This document shows positions 29,863 to 36,693 of a DNA stretch of 64,000 nt, in pieces. This stretch comes from Selenomonadaceae bacterium (lineage in GTDB: Bacteria > Bacillota > Negativicutes > Selenomonadales > Selenomonadaceae): positions 496,001-560,000 of the forward strand of contig JAUNIB010000001.1 in the NCBI GenBank assembly GCA_030523645.1, given 5' to 3'. Every line of letters begins with the position of its first letter. The stretch's first letter is position 1. The position numbers and the translations under genes are program-made. A model generated the notes under the pieces. The model made no database searches. It had not been told where the DNA came from and saw only the letters and a program-made list of their open reading frames with translations.

Positions 29863-29880
29863 AAAAATCCTCCTCAGATG

Positions 29881-30035
29881 CCCCGTTTTGCCCCGTTTTG
29901 CAAAGGTTTTTCGGTTTACTTCGTCATTCACACTATTTGGGATAGTGTAGCAAACTACGCAAAATGAGGCAAAATAGTGCAAAGTGTAAAAGTAGATAGT
30001 AGTCAAGTAGTAGTCAGATAAGGGGGGGGGCAGAC
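29881..30035. repeat. Repeat-dense segment upstream of the tyrosine phosphatase gene
   Basis: Within 155 bases there are two tandem CCCCGTTTTG units (29881-29900), an inverted repeat ACACTAT/ATAGTGT (29930-29948), four GCAAA-led units starting at 29950, 29959, 29969 and 29979, two 11-bp tandem units AGTAGTCAAGT/AGTAGTCAGAT (29998-30019), a run of nine G (30022-30030), and an inverted partial copy CAGACTACT. No gene is supported here. Confidence 0.8.
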
Positions 30036-30076
30036 TACTGAACAATTTAACGATTTCTCCCTTAGGGGGTGCAAAT

Positions 30077-30298
30077 TCAGTTTTCTATTTTGAACTGCTC
30101 TCCGTCCGGAAGCGTAAACGACTGCTCAAACTTCACGCCCAGAGCATCCGCTATCTGCTTTATTTCATCAATCGTCAGGGTATCTCGCTTAAGTTTTTTA
30201 TATAAATTCTGCCTGGTTTGTCCTATACGCCTTGCCAGCTCAGCCAGACTGATATTCTGTTTTTTTCAAAGATCCCTGATCAGGTCTGCTGTTGTCAT
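30077..30298 (-). pseudogene. Small XRE-type helix-turn-helix regulator interrupted by a TGA
   Basis: Read from ATG 30298 with AAAGGGG upstream, the frame gives MTTADLIRDL, then TGA (30266-30268), then KKQNISLAELARRIGQTRQN and a normal HTH protein to the TGA at 30077. The 73-codon layout matches small Bacillota XRE proteins ending FTLPDGEQFKI. A single CGA-to-TGA or similar change explains the stop. No in-frame canonical start lies just after it, so the gene is probably inactive. Confidence 0.8.
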
Positions 30299-30357
30299 GA
30301 TTTGCCCCTTTCAAATGCCGCCCCTATTGTAACCCATATGGTTGCGTTTTTCAAGAT

Positions 30358-30398
30358 AACAAAAAGGAACCGCAGTACCTTCTGGCACTGCGATCCCC
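30358..30398 (-). terminator. Terminator of the minus-strand accessory operon
   Basis: Read on the minus strand, CGCAGT pairs with ACTGCG, extended on both sides with mismatches, and is followed by TTTTTG. It lies just after the decayed gene that ends at 30458. Confidence 0.7.
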
Positions 30399-30457
30399 AT
30401 AATTAGCATATTCCCTTTGAGCGATTAAACTGGAATTTAACTGTCTAAGCGTTCCAA

Positions 30458-30668
30458 CTATTCTGTTGTTGTATAGCGATTTTTTATTGCTTTTCCTATT
30501 TCACCATTAGTTTTTGCAATGTTTAAATAGTGGCGAATTTTTAATATATAGCAGATTACCCGTATTGGTTATTCCGATAACATCATCTATACATTGAGTG
30601 GCGTTGACACTTACAGTGAATAGCTCACGATTATCTTAGCCCTGACGATATTTTACATCAAGTTGCAT
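30458..30668 (-). pseudogene. Decayed small gene of unknown family
   Basis: From ATG 30668, with AAAGGA upstream, the frame reads MQLDVKYRQG, then TAA, then DNRELFTVSVNATQC and on through ITNTGNLLYIKNSPLF. A +1 shift is then needed to continue IAKTNGEIGKAIKNRYTTTE to a TAG. The good ribosome binding site, tight spacing (11 bases) after the TIGR04076 gene, and coherent residues on both sides of the lesions indicate a real gene lost recently. I do not recognise the family. Confidence 0.6.
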
Positions 30669-30678
30669 GCCATCCTTT

Positions 30679-30939
30679 CTATTCTTCTATTTCTATCTTA
30701 AAAATATTTAGCACATCTACATCCGGACACGAAAACTTAATAACACCATCTGGCTGACTCGGGAGTTTTCCTCCATATCTCAAAATATCTACATAAGGAA
30801 ATGCTACATGCATTGCCAAAGGACACAGATTTCCTCTTTCAGTATCAAAATCATAACTGTCACCAACTTTATGTCCTCTGTGACACCCCATAGTTCCTTT
30901 TTGTTCTACTAAAGTTATTCTAATCTTTGGTTTATTCAT
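30679..30939 (-). CDS. TIGR04076 family protein
   Basis: An 86-residue protein of unknown function. GCHRGHKVGD, CPLAMHVAFPYVDILRYGG and the late FSCPD (Cys pairs spaced as in this family) match TIGR04076. It overlaps the HD-domain gene's stop by one base (TAATG), so translation is coupled. A truncated second copy lies just upstream of the same HD gene, implying duplication within the operon. Confidence 0.75.
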   Translation of the reverse strand: MNKPKIRITLVEQKGTMGCHRGHKVGDSYDFDTERGNLCPLAMHVAFPYVDILRYGGKLPSQPDGVIKFSCPDVDVLNIFKIEIEE

Positions 30940-31448
30940 TACTGTGTCACCTCACCTAAATCAAACATTGTATTTAATAATTCCGTACCCATACGAGTTC
31001 TAAATATTTTATTCCTTACGGTCAATATTGCTTCTTTATCCATATCATCTTCATAGGCATTTACCAGAAAATCTGCTTCAATCAGAATTCTGTAATCAAG
31101 TCCATCTACATTGACATATGTATGATGATGGGCGATTAGATAGCAGATTCTATCCACAAATCCATCTGACAAGCCTTCAAATTCCTCAAATAATTCCCTT
31201 GCATGTTTCGGTCCCTCTTCTTCCTGCGTCTTTCCATTACAATAGCCATATTTTTCCTTACTAGGTCTGATTCCTATATCATGTACTATTGCCGCAACCT
31301 CAAGTAATTCCTTATCTTTTTCATTCATATGCTCTGCTTCAGCAATAAGATGTGCAAATTCATATACCTTAAGAAAATGCTGAATTCTTTTGGGGCATCC
31401 TTTTTCAAAGTCAACCATTTTTAATATTATTTGTTCTCTAAATCCCAT
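30939..31448 (-). CDS. HD-domain phosphohydrolase-like protein
   Basis: HD-superfamily protein of 169 residues. The metal-binding pattern is visible as YEFAHLIAEAEH, AAIVHDIGI (His-Asp) and LIAHHHTY, with a later Asp in LIEADFLVNA. Such proteins cleave phosphoester or nucleotide bonds, but the substrate is unknown. ATG 31448 with AGGA upstream is preferred to GTG 31460. It sits between a TIGR04076 relic and an intact TIGR04076 gene. Confidence 0.8.
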   Translation of the reverse strand: MGFREQIILKMVDFEKGCPKRIQHFLKVYEFAHLIAEAEHMNEKDKELLEVAAIVHDIGIRPSKEKYGYCNGKTQEEEGPKHARELFEEFEGLSDGFVDRICYLIAHHHTYVNVDGLDYRILIEADFLVNAYEDDMDKEAILTVRNKIFRTRMGTELLNTMFDLGEVTQ

Positions 31449-31456
31449 ATGTATCC

Positions 31457-31527
31457 TCACTTCTTATATCCTCTATGACATCCTAATGTTTCTTTTTGAA
31501 TGACAAGAATAATCTTGATTTTTTCAT
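31457..31527 (-). pseudogene. Truncated, frameshifted TIGR04076 copy
   Basis: Starting at an ATGA overlap with the pdxY stop, and allowing one missing A in an A run, the frame reads KIKIILVIQKETLGCHRGYKK and then stops. This aligns with KIRITLVEQKGTMGCHRGHK of the intact protein at 30679-30939. The rest of the gene is gone. The intact HD gene follows at once. Confidence 0.7.
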
Positions 31528-32348
31528 ATACCGATGACCTCCAAACAAGTCTCAACAGGAATTCCCCGGAATTTATCAAAATTATCCACATTTCTTTCAA
31601 TCATTCTTTTTACTGTCTGCATGGCAGACTCAGTTGAATCGTAAAGCGGCTTTCTGCTTAATATATTTCCCATTAGTTCAGCAAGAAAAATATCTCCGGT
31701 ACCCGGAAATCGGACCGGAATCTCAGTGAACTCTATTTGAAAATACATTTTGCACTCATGATCATACCCAATCACGCTCTGGGTTCCTGTTTCCTTGCGC
31801 CTGACATTCGTTATTACAATTGATTTTGAGCATATTTTTCTAAGGCTGTTTATGAGATTTTTTTGCTCCTCATCTGTCAGCCCTTCTTTTTTGTATTCCA
31901 TACCGGCAAGATAAACTGCTTCCGTGTAATTAGGCACTATATAATCAGCAATAGATATGAGTTTTCTCATACTCAGAACAATTGCTTCCGAAACACCATT
32001 ATATAAGCTTCCATCATCTCCCATAATTGGATCACAAAAAATGACGGCACCTTCGCCTGATTTCTCTTTGCAGAAATTATAAATCAACTCTGTTTGTTCG
32101 TTTGATAAAACAAATCCGGTAGCAATCGCGTTAAATGAAAATCCCAATTGCTTCCATACAGACAGGGTGTTGCGCATGTACTCCGTTGTATTTATTATTT
32201 CAAAACAACCATAGTCCAATGTATTGGAAATAATAGCGGTTGGCAGATTAAATACTTCGTATTTCATATGCGATAAAACCGGTATCATGGCAGCTAGTGC
32301 AACCTTACCATAACCGGGCAGGTCGTTTATCAAAAGTATTTTCTTCAT
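31524..32348 (-). CDS. pdxY: Pyridoxamine/pyridoxine kinase-like protein
   Basis: PfkB/ribokinase-like kinase that phosphorylates vitamin B6 vitamers. LLINDLPGYGKVALAAMIPVLS at the N terminus, FCDPIMGDDGSLYNGV, DYIVPNYTEAVYLAG and the anion-hole RFPGTGDIFLAEL are the family signatures. The start is 32348 because the protein then begins MKKILLIND; an upstream ATG at 32423 overlaps the Cys-rich gene. Length 274. It is 7 bases after that gene, so co-transcribed. Confidence 0.85.
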   Translation of the reverse strand: MKKILLINDLPGYGKVALAAMIPVLSHMKYEVFNLPTAIISNTLDYGCFEIINTTEYMRNTLSVWKQLGFSFNAIATGFVLSNEQTELIYNFCKEKSGEGAVIFCDPIMGDDGSLYNGVSEAIVLSMRKLISIADYIVPNYTEAVYLAGMEYKKEGLTDEEQKNLINSLRKICSKSIVITNVRRKETGTQSVIGYDHECKMYFQIEFTEIPVRFPGTGDIFLAELMGNILSRKPLYDSTESAMQTVKRMIERNVDNFDKFRGIPVETCLEVIGI

Positions 32349-32355
32349 TGAGCTC

Positions 32356-32538
32356 TCACTTAACCGGATATTTCTGCTTTCTTGGGTCTGCTTGTTCACA
32401 GTCTGATTCCTCACAGATTTCACAAGCTGTTAATGGATACTTGTCGGATGCATGGTGTCTCTCAATGCATTCCGTACACCTTTTATACAAATCGCATTTT
32501 GTGTTTAAGCAGGGACATTTTTCTGCACAATATAGCAT
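32356..32538 (-). CDS. Small Cys-rich putative metal-binding protein
   Basis: A 60-residue protein with nine Cys (positions 4, 8, 10, 15, 21, 24, 39, 42, 47), including CPCLNTKC, CTEC and CEIC. This suggests a zinc- or iron-sulfur-binding fold. ATG 32538 has AGAGGT upstream; an ATG at 32583 would add 15 residues and run through the hairpin at 32569-32600. It lies between hcp and pdxY. I do not recognise the family. Confidence 0.6.
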   Translation of the reverse strand: MLYCAEKCPCLNTKCDLYKRCTECIERHHASDKYPLTACEICEESDCEQADPRKQKYPVK

Positions 32539-32568
32539 TTCATTTACCTCTTCTCTCGATGTAGCAAT

Positions 32569-32600
32569 GAACCGGGCAGGCAATCGATCCTGCCCGGTTC
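32569..32600 (-). terminator. 12-bp perfect hairpin after hcp
   Basis: GAACCGGGCAGG pairs perfectly with CCTGCCCGGTTC around an 8-base loop, 12 bases after the hcp stop. There is no T run, so it may be an mRNA-stabilising or partial-termination structure between hcp and the Cys-rich gene. Confidence 0.6.
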
Positions 32601-32611
32601 AGCCATTGCAA

Positions 32612-34207
32612 TTATTTCAGTAAAGCCGCAAGATCTTCTTCCGGAGTGGTAATCGGTGCAATGCCAAAGTTCTCAACTAAGAAATTCAGGATATTCGGAG
32701 ATACAAACGCCGGAAGAGAAGGTCCAAGTCGAATGTTCTTGATTCCGAGATGCAGCAGCGTCAACAGGATGCAGACAGCCTTCTGTTCATACCAGGAAAG
32801 AACAAAGGACAGAGGAAGTTCATTCACACCGCAGCCAAAGGCATTTGCAAGTGCTACTGCAACCTGAATTGCACCGTATGCATCATTGCACTGTCCCATA
32901 TCCATAAGTCTTGGTAAACCGCCAATACTTCCAAGTTTAAGATCATTGAATCGATATTTTCCACATGCCAGTGTAAGTACGATACTATCGTCTGGTGTCT
33001 GTTTTACAAATTCTGTGTAATAATTTCTTCCTGGTTTTGCGCCATCGCATCCGGCCACCAGGAAGAAATGCTTGATCGCACCATTTTTTACAGCTTCCAC
33101 TACAGTTCCTGTATTTTCAAGGATAAATCCATGACCAAAACCTGTAGATACCTCCGTCCCTCCGTTGATTCCGTTAAATTGTCTATCCTCTGCAAATCCA
33201 CCAAGCTCTAATGCTTTTTCAATAACAGGTGTAAAATCTTTTTCTTCGCCAATATGCACTGCACCTGGGAATGCAACCACTTCTGTTGTAAACACTCTAT
33301 CTGCATAGCTTGCTTTAGGAGGCATCAGACAGTTCGTTGTAAAGAGGATCGGTGCCGGAAGATCGGCAAACTCTTTCTGCTGATTCTGCCATGCAGTTCC
33401 ATAATTGCCTTTTAAATGCGGATACTTCTTTAATTCAGGATAAGCATGTGCTGGGAGCATCTCACCATGGGTGTAAATTTTGATGCCTTTCCCTTGTGTC
33501 TGCTCTAACAGAAGCTGAAGATCTTTCAGATCATGTCCTGTCACGACGATAAATGGACCTTTTTCCACAGCAAGTGGAACCGTAACCGGCGCAGGAGTTC
33601 CGTAAGTTTCTGTATTTGCCTTGTCAAGAGGAGCCATACATTTCAGATTGATCTCACCAACTTTTAATACAACAGGCAAAAGTCGCTCTGCTTCCTCTTC
33701 ATATCCAATTGCAAATAATGCCTCACAGAAGAATTTATTTACTTCTTCATCTGTATATCCCAGGACTGCTGCATGATAGGCATAAGCTGCCATTCCTCTG
33801 ATACCAAATAAGATCAGAGACTTCAGGGAACGAATATCTTCATCTGCATCCCACAGCTGTTCCATATCATAATCATCATTTCTTCCGCATGGAGATCCGC
33901 AGGTACTGCAATCTGGAACGAGTTTCTGTTTTTCTGCCCGGACTTTTTTAATCATTTCACTGATAGAATCATCATCAAAGCTGACATTTGTGATAGTAGT
34001 AAATAGCCCTTCGATGATTGCCTGATAAGTACTAGCTGTCGGAACTGTTGACCCTTCTGTTGCTCTTGCAAGTCCGATCAAAGCGCCTGTAAGCTCATCC
34101 TGTAATTTTGCAGTATCGGCTTTCTTTCCGCATACGCCTGCGTTGCCTGTACAGGCACTGCATCCTGCAGTCTGTTCACACTGATAACAAAACATTTTAT
34201 TTCCCAT
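32612..34207 (-). CDS. hcp: Hydroxylamine reductase / hybrid-cluster protein
   Basis: Prismane protein; reduces NO or hydroxylamine in nitrosative-stress defence of anaerobes. The N-terminal Cys motif FCYQCEQTAGCSAC (Cys7, 10, 16, 19) and Cys26, and the hybrid-cluster ligands around VAGCDGAKPGRNYY and LTLACGKYRF, are intact; 531 residues fits the family. ATG 34207 has AAAGGAG upstream; an earlier ATG at 34243 would overlap the Fe-S gene. The Fe-S protein upstream is the likely electron donor. Confidence 0.93.
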   Translation of the reverse strand: MGNKMFCYQCEQTAGCSACTGNAGVCGKKADTAKLQDELTGALIGLARATEGSTVPTASTYQAIIEGLFTTITNVSFDDDSISEMIKKVRAEKQKLVPDCSTCGSPCGRNDDYDMEQLWDADEDIRSLKSLILFGIRGMAAYAYHAAVLGYTDEEVNKFFCEALFAIGYEEEAERLLPVVLKVGEINLKCMAPLDKANTETYGTPAPVTVPLAVEKGPFIVVTGHDLKDLQLLLEQTQGKGIKIYTHGEMLPAHAYPELKKYPHLKGNYGTAWQNQQKEFADLPAPILFTTNCLMPPKASYADRVFTTEVVAFPGAVHIGEEKDFTPVIEKALELGGFAEDRQFNGINGGTEVSTGFGHGFILENTGTVVEAVKNGAIKHFFLVAGCDGAKPGRNYYTEFVKQTPDDSIVLTLACGKYRFNDLKLGSIGGLPRLMDMGQCNDAYGAIQVAVALANAFGCGVNELPLSFVLSWYEQKAVCILLTLLHLGIKNIRLGPSLPAFVSPNILNFLVENFGIAPITTPEEDLAALLK

Positions 34208-34220
34208 TTTCTTATCTCCT

Positions 34221-34937
34221 TTAATCCAGAATTTTTCCATCAATTGATATAGTCACTACCTGCCATGGAATAAATTTCCCGCTTGCCTGTAAGGCCTTCT
34301 TTGCGGCAAATTCCAGTCCCCCGCAGCAGGGAACTTCCATTCTCACAATCATCACCGACTGGATATCATTTTTTGCAATAATTTGTGTCAGCTTTTCACT
34401 GTAATCCACTGCATCAAGCTTTGGACATCCGATCAGTGTAACCTTTCCCTTCATGAAATCTTCGTGCATTGACGCATAAGCATAGGCAGTGCAGTCTGCA
34501 GCAATCAAAATTTTCGCTTCCTCAAAGTACGGTGCCTGGATAGGTGCCAGCTTGATCTGAACCGGCCAGTTCGAAAGTCTGGAAAATGGCTTTTCTATTA
34601 ATTGCTGTTTTTCTTTCTGCAGCGCTTCCCTCTGAATCTGCATTACCTTGGAACCCGGGCAGCCACTGTGATTATATGTCTCTTTAGGCGCATTCTCTTT
34701 TTTCATCTGTGCTTCCTTAACCGCTGCTTCGTCATATTCAGGAGCTTCGCGCTCTTCAAATGTAATGGCTCCGGTTGGACATCCCGGAAGACAGTCTCCA
34801 AATCCATCGCAAAAATTCTCTCTTACTAATTTTGCCTTTCCATCTATGATATCGATGGCTCCTTCATGACATGCATCGGCGCAGATTCCGCATCCGTTAC
34901 ATTTTCCCTCATCTATGTTAATAATCTTTCTGATCAT
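34221..34937 (-). CDS. Ferredoxin-type 4Fe-4S protein linked to Hcp
   Basis: Residues 13-23 form a canonical 4Fe-4S motif CNGCGICADAC. The second motif, CDGFGDCLPGCP (Cys43, 49, 53), lacks the usual second Cys (Phe46). A further Cys lies in HSGCPGSK and a VPCCGG pair lies in the C-terminal domain. Such 238-residue proteins accompany hcp in Clostridia. AAGGAGG precedes the ATG. It is divergent from the Crp/Fnr gene and probably passes electrons to Hcp. Confidence 0.85.
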   Translation of the reverse strand: MIRKIINIDEGKCNGCGICADACHEGAIDIIDGKAKLVRENFCDGFGDCLPGCPTGAITFEEREAPEYDEAAVKEAQMKKENAPKETYNHSGCPGSKVMQIQREALQKEKQQLIEKPFSRLSNWPVQIKLAPIQAPYFEEAKILIAADCTAYAYASMHEDFMKGKVTLIGCPKLDAVDYSEKLTQIIAKNDIQSVMIVRMEVPCCGGLEFAAKKALQASGKFIPWQVVTISIDGKILD

Positions 34938-34983
34938 TTTATGAACCTCCTTGTGATTCGTTTTTATCTTTGTTTTGCTTTTC

Positions 34984-34994
34984 TGATGTCATCA
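34984..34994. promoter_or_regulatory. Palindrome in the hcp/Crp divergent promoter region
   Basis: TGATGTCATCA is an 11-base perfect palindrome with a single central base, between the divergent starts. It could be an operator for the minus-strand operon. No binding data; support is symmetry and position only. Confidence 0.4.
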
Positions 34995-35017
34995 TAGTAC
35001 AATAAACAAAACTTGTA

Positions 35018-35033
35018 TGTTTGATTTCAAACA
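35018..35033. promoter_or_regulatory. Crp/Fnr-type operator, likely autoregulatory
   Basis: TGTTTGATTTCAAACA is a perfect 16-bp inverted repeat with the TGTTT-N6-AAACA geometry of Crp/Fnr sites. It lies immediately before the ribosome binding site of the Crp/Fnr-family gene, where a bound dimer would block its own transcription. Confidence 0.65.
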
Positions 35034-35047
35034 AATGGAGAAAATTT

Positions 35048-35770
35048 ATGAAAAAATATATTTCAGTTTTACGGATAAGTCCTTTTTTTTCAGGACTCAC
35101 AGATGAGGAGATCCTTTCCGTGCTTCATTGCGTAAGTGCCACCTCTATTGTCAAAACAGAGGGAACCTATATTTTCCGTGCCGGTGATTCTACAGAAGAG
35201 ATGGGACTTGTTTTATCCGGTTCTGCTCTTATTATTCAGGAAGACCTGTGGGGACACCGAAACATCTTATCACGTTGTAAAACCGGCGATTTCTTTGGAG
35301 AGCCTTACGCGGCTAAGCCCGGTTCTGTATTAAATATCAGTGTCGTTGCCGAAAAAGACTGTGAGATTCTCATGCTTAACGTCAAGCGTCTGCTTGTCAC
35401 CTGCCCTACAGCCTGTGATCATCATCAGAAATTAGTCAGAAATCTGGTAAGTGTTCTGGCCAATAAAATTCTGGTTTTCAACGAGAAGATTACCTACATA
35501 AGCAAACGATCCACCAGAGAAAAACTGCTTTCCTACTTATCGTCAGAGTCCATTAAGCACTCATCCCTGTCGTTTGATATTCCTTTTGACCGCCAGCAAT
35601 TAGCAGACTTTCTCTGTGTAGAACGCGCTGCTATGTCTGTTGAATTATCAAAACTGCAAAAAGAAGGATTATTAAAAACAAACAGGAACCATTTTGAACT
35701 CTTGACATATAATCCAATTCCGATTATCAGCATGCCGAAAGATACCAATTTATCAGCAAATAGTGAATAA
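35048..35770 (+). CDS. Crp/Fnr-family transcriptional regulator
   Basis: A 240-residue regulator with an N-terminal cyclic-nucleotide-like sensor domain (GTYIFRAGDSTEEMGLVLSG, GDFFGEP) and a C-terminal winged helix (DRQQLADFLCVERAAMSVELSKL). No clear Fnr-type N-terminal Cys cluster is present. ATG 35048 has GGAG 8 bases upstream; ATG 35021 would place the palindromic operator inside the gene. It is divergent from the Fe-S/hcp operon and probably controls it in response to nitrosative or redox stress. Confidence 0.9.
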   Translation: MKKYISVLRISPFFSGLTDEEILSVLHCVSATSIVKTEGTYIFRAGDSTEEMGLVLSGSALIIQEDLWGHRNILSRCKTGDFFGEPYAAKPGSVLNISVVAEKDCEILMLNVKRLLVTCPTACDHHQKLVRNLVSVLANKILVFNEKITYISKRSTREKLLSYLSSESIKHSSLSFDIPFDRQQLADFLCVERAAMSVELSKLQKEGLLKTNRNHFELLTYNPIPIISMPKDTNLSANSE

Positions 35771-35851
35771 ACCTTCCCATCGCATGCTTTTTGTAATAAA
35801 TAAAGATGAAATACCACTTTGGTATGAACAGCACCCTGTCAAGTTGATATG

Positions 35852-35899
35852 CTACCCTCAGAGTAGACCATGGAATTATCCAAATCTACTTTGGGGGTA
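35852..35899 (+). repeat. Imperfect inverted repeat at the head of an IS3-type relic
   Basis: CTACCCTCAGAGTAGA (35852-35867) faces TCTACTTTGGGGGTA (35885-35899). The pair immediately precedes the decayed transposase frame, whose ribosome binding site lies in the GGGGG of the right arm. It probably belongs to the insertion element. Confidence 0.55.
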
Positions 35900-35904
35900 T
35901 TTTC

Positions 35905-36104
35905 ATGTCAAAACCAAGGTTCTCTGCTGAGGAAAATTAAGATTAGTAAGGAGGTATTTAAACGACGAAGGAAGCACCAGATCAATTAGTCAAGAACAGG
36001 AATTACCCATGGCACATTGTTATACTGGATTTCTAAATGTGAGCATGGAGGAGAAGACGCTAAAGGAACTTGTAGACACATTTACAGGAGGACCGTACAG
36101 ATAA
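35905..36104 (+). pseudogene. Decayed IS3-family transposase orfA fragment
   Basis: The ATG-led frame reads MSKPRFSAEE, loses one base in an A run, and continues LRLVRRYLNDEGSTRSISQE, the N-terminal HTH of an IS3/IS150-type OrfA. After that it runs as QELPMAHCYTGFLN to a TAA at 36104 and no longer resembles a transposase. The remaining transposase genes are absent, so the element is dead. Confidence 0.7.
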
Positions 36105-36109
36105 GAAAG

Positions 36110-36129
36110 AGCCCCTCTATAGAGGGGCT
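36110..36129. repeat. 20-bp perfect palindrome
   Basis: AGCCCCTCTATAGAGGGGCT is fully self-complementary. It lies 5 bases after the transposase relic and has no T run, so terminator function is uncertain. Confidence 0.6.
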
Positions 36130-36693
36130 GCATGAAAATGTAGTGCGGTTTGTAAATTTTCAGGGGAGGTTATAGCCCGAGGCAGGTAAAGAGGCTTTTA
36201 GCCGTTGAATAAACTGCCGTTATACGGGTAGTTTTGATTTCCACAGTTTTCCTACGTTTTAAAGGTATACTCAAAACGAAAATTTGCTGAGGCTCTTATT
36301 TTTTTTATATAATAAGTAGTAAATTAGTAGTAAACTTATCTTTATGATGTACATAATCCTTTAATATCAAGGGTTAGCGTCTATAAGTTAATATGCTGCC
36401 GTGAACAGACGAAAAGAATCTTAATCATTGATACTCTCCTCTCAAAGTGTAGATTTCTTTAATGTGAATATGGATGTCAATGCTCAACAATGTATCATAT
36501 TCAGGATTGCTCTATATATTCTATCATAGCCGATACACAAAGACTATTGGATAAAGTCCGAATTATTCTAAACAATGAACTTTTGTTAATTTTGTCTTGC
36601 AATTTATAAGAATTAATCTTATCTTTACATTATATAATCTGAATTGTCAGGGCAGTACGGTATTTTGTTTTCATACGCAGGGAGAGGATTATT
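36130..36693. other. AT-rich intergenic stretch with Tn916-like 11-bp tandem repeats
   Basis: I find no supportable gene here. At 36315-36336 two 11-bp units, AGTAGTAAATT and AGTAGTAAACT, lie in tandem; they resemble arm-type binding sites of Tn916-family integrases. The segment just before it (36130-36310) can be read on the minus strand as short peptide blocks with several stops and may be decayed mobile DNA. The last 100 bases are AT-rich and probably hold the promoter of the following oxidoreductase gene. Confidence 0.55.

Noticed and set aside
29950..29989. The GCAAA-led repeats as a CRISPR array or plasmid origin iterons
   Set aside because: Units are only about 10 bases with no spacers, no cas genes or replication protein lie nearby, and only four copies exist.
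29863..30045. An N-terminal extension of the tyrosine phosphatase up to the ATG at 30045
   Set aside because: The added residues do not match the family, have no ribosome binding site, and cover a repeat-rich promoter region.
30266..30268. TGA in the XRE gene as a selenocysteine or recoded codon
   Set aside because: No SECIS-like context, and small HTH regulators have no known need for Sec; a nonsense mutation is simpler.
30069..30332. Plus-strand open frame at 30069-30332
   Set aside because: It is the reverse of the broken XRE gene, whose HTH sequence is clear on the minus strand.
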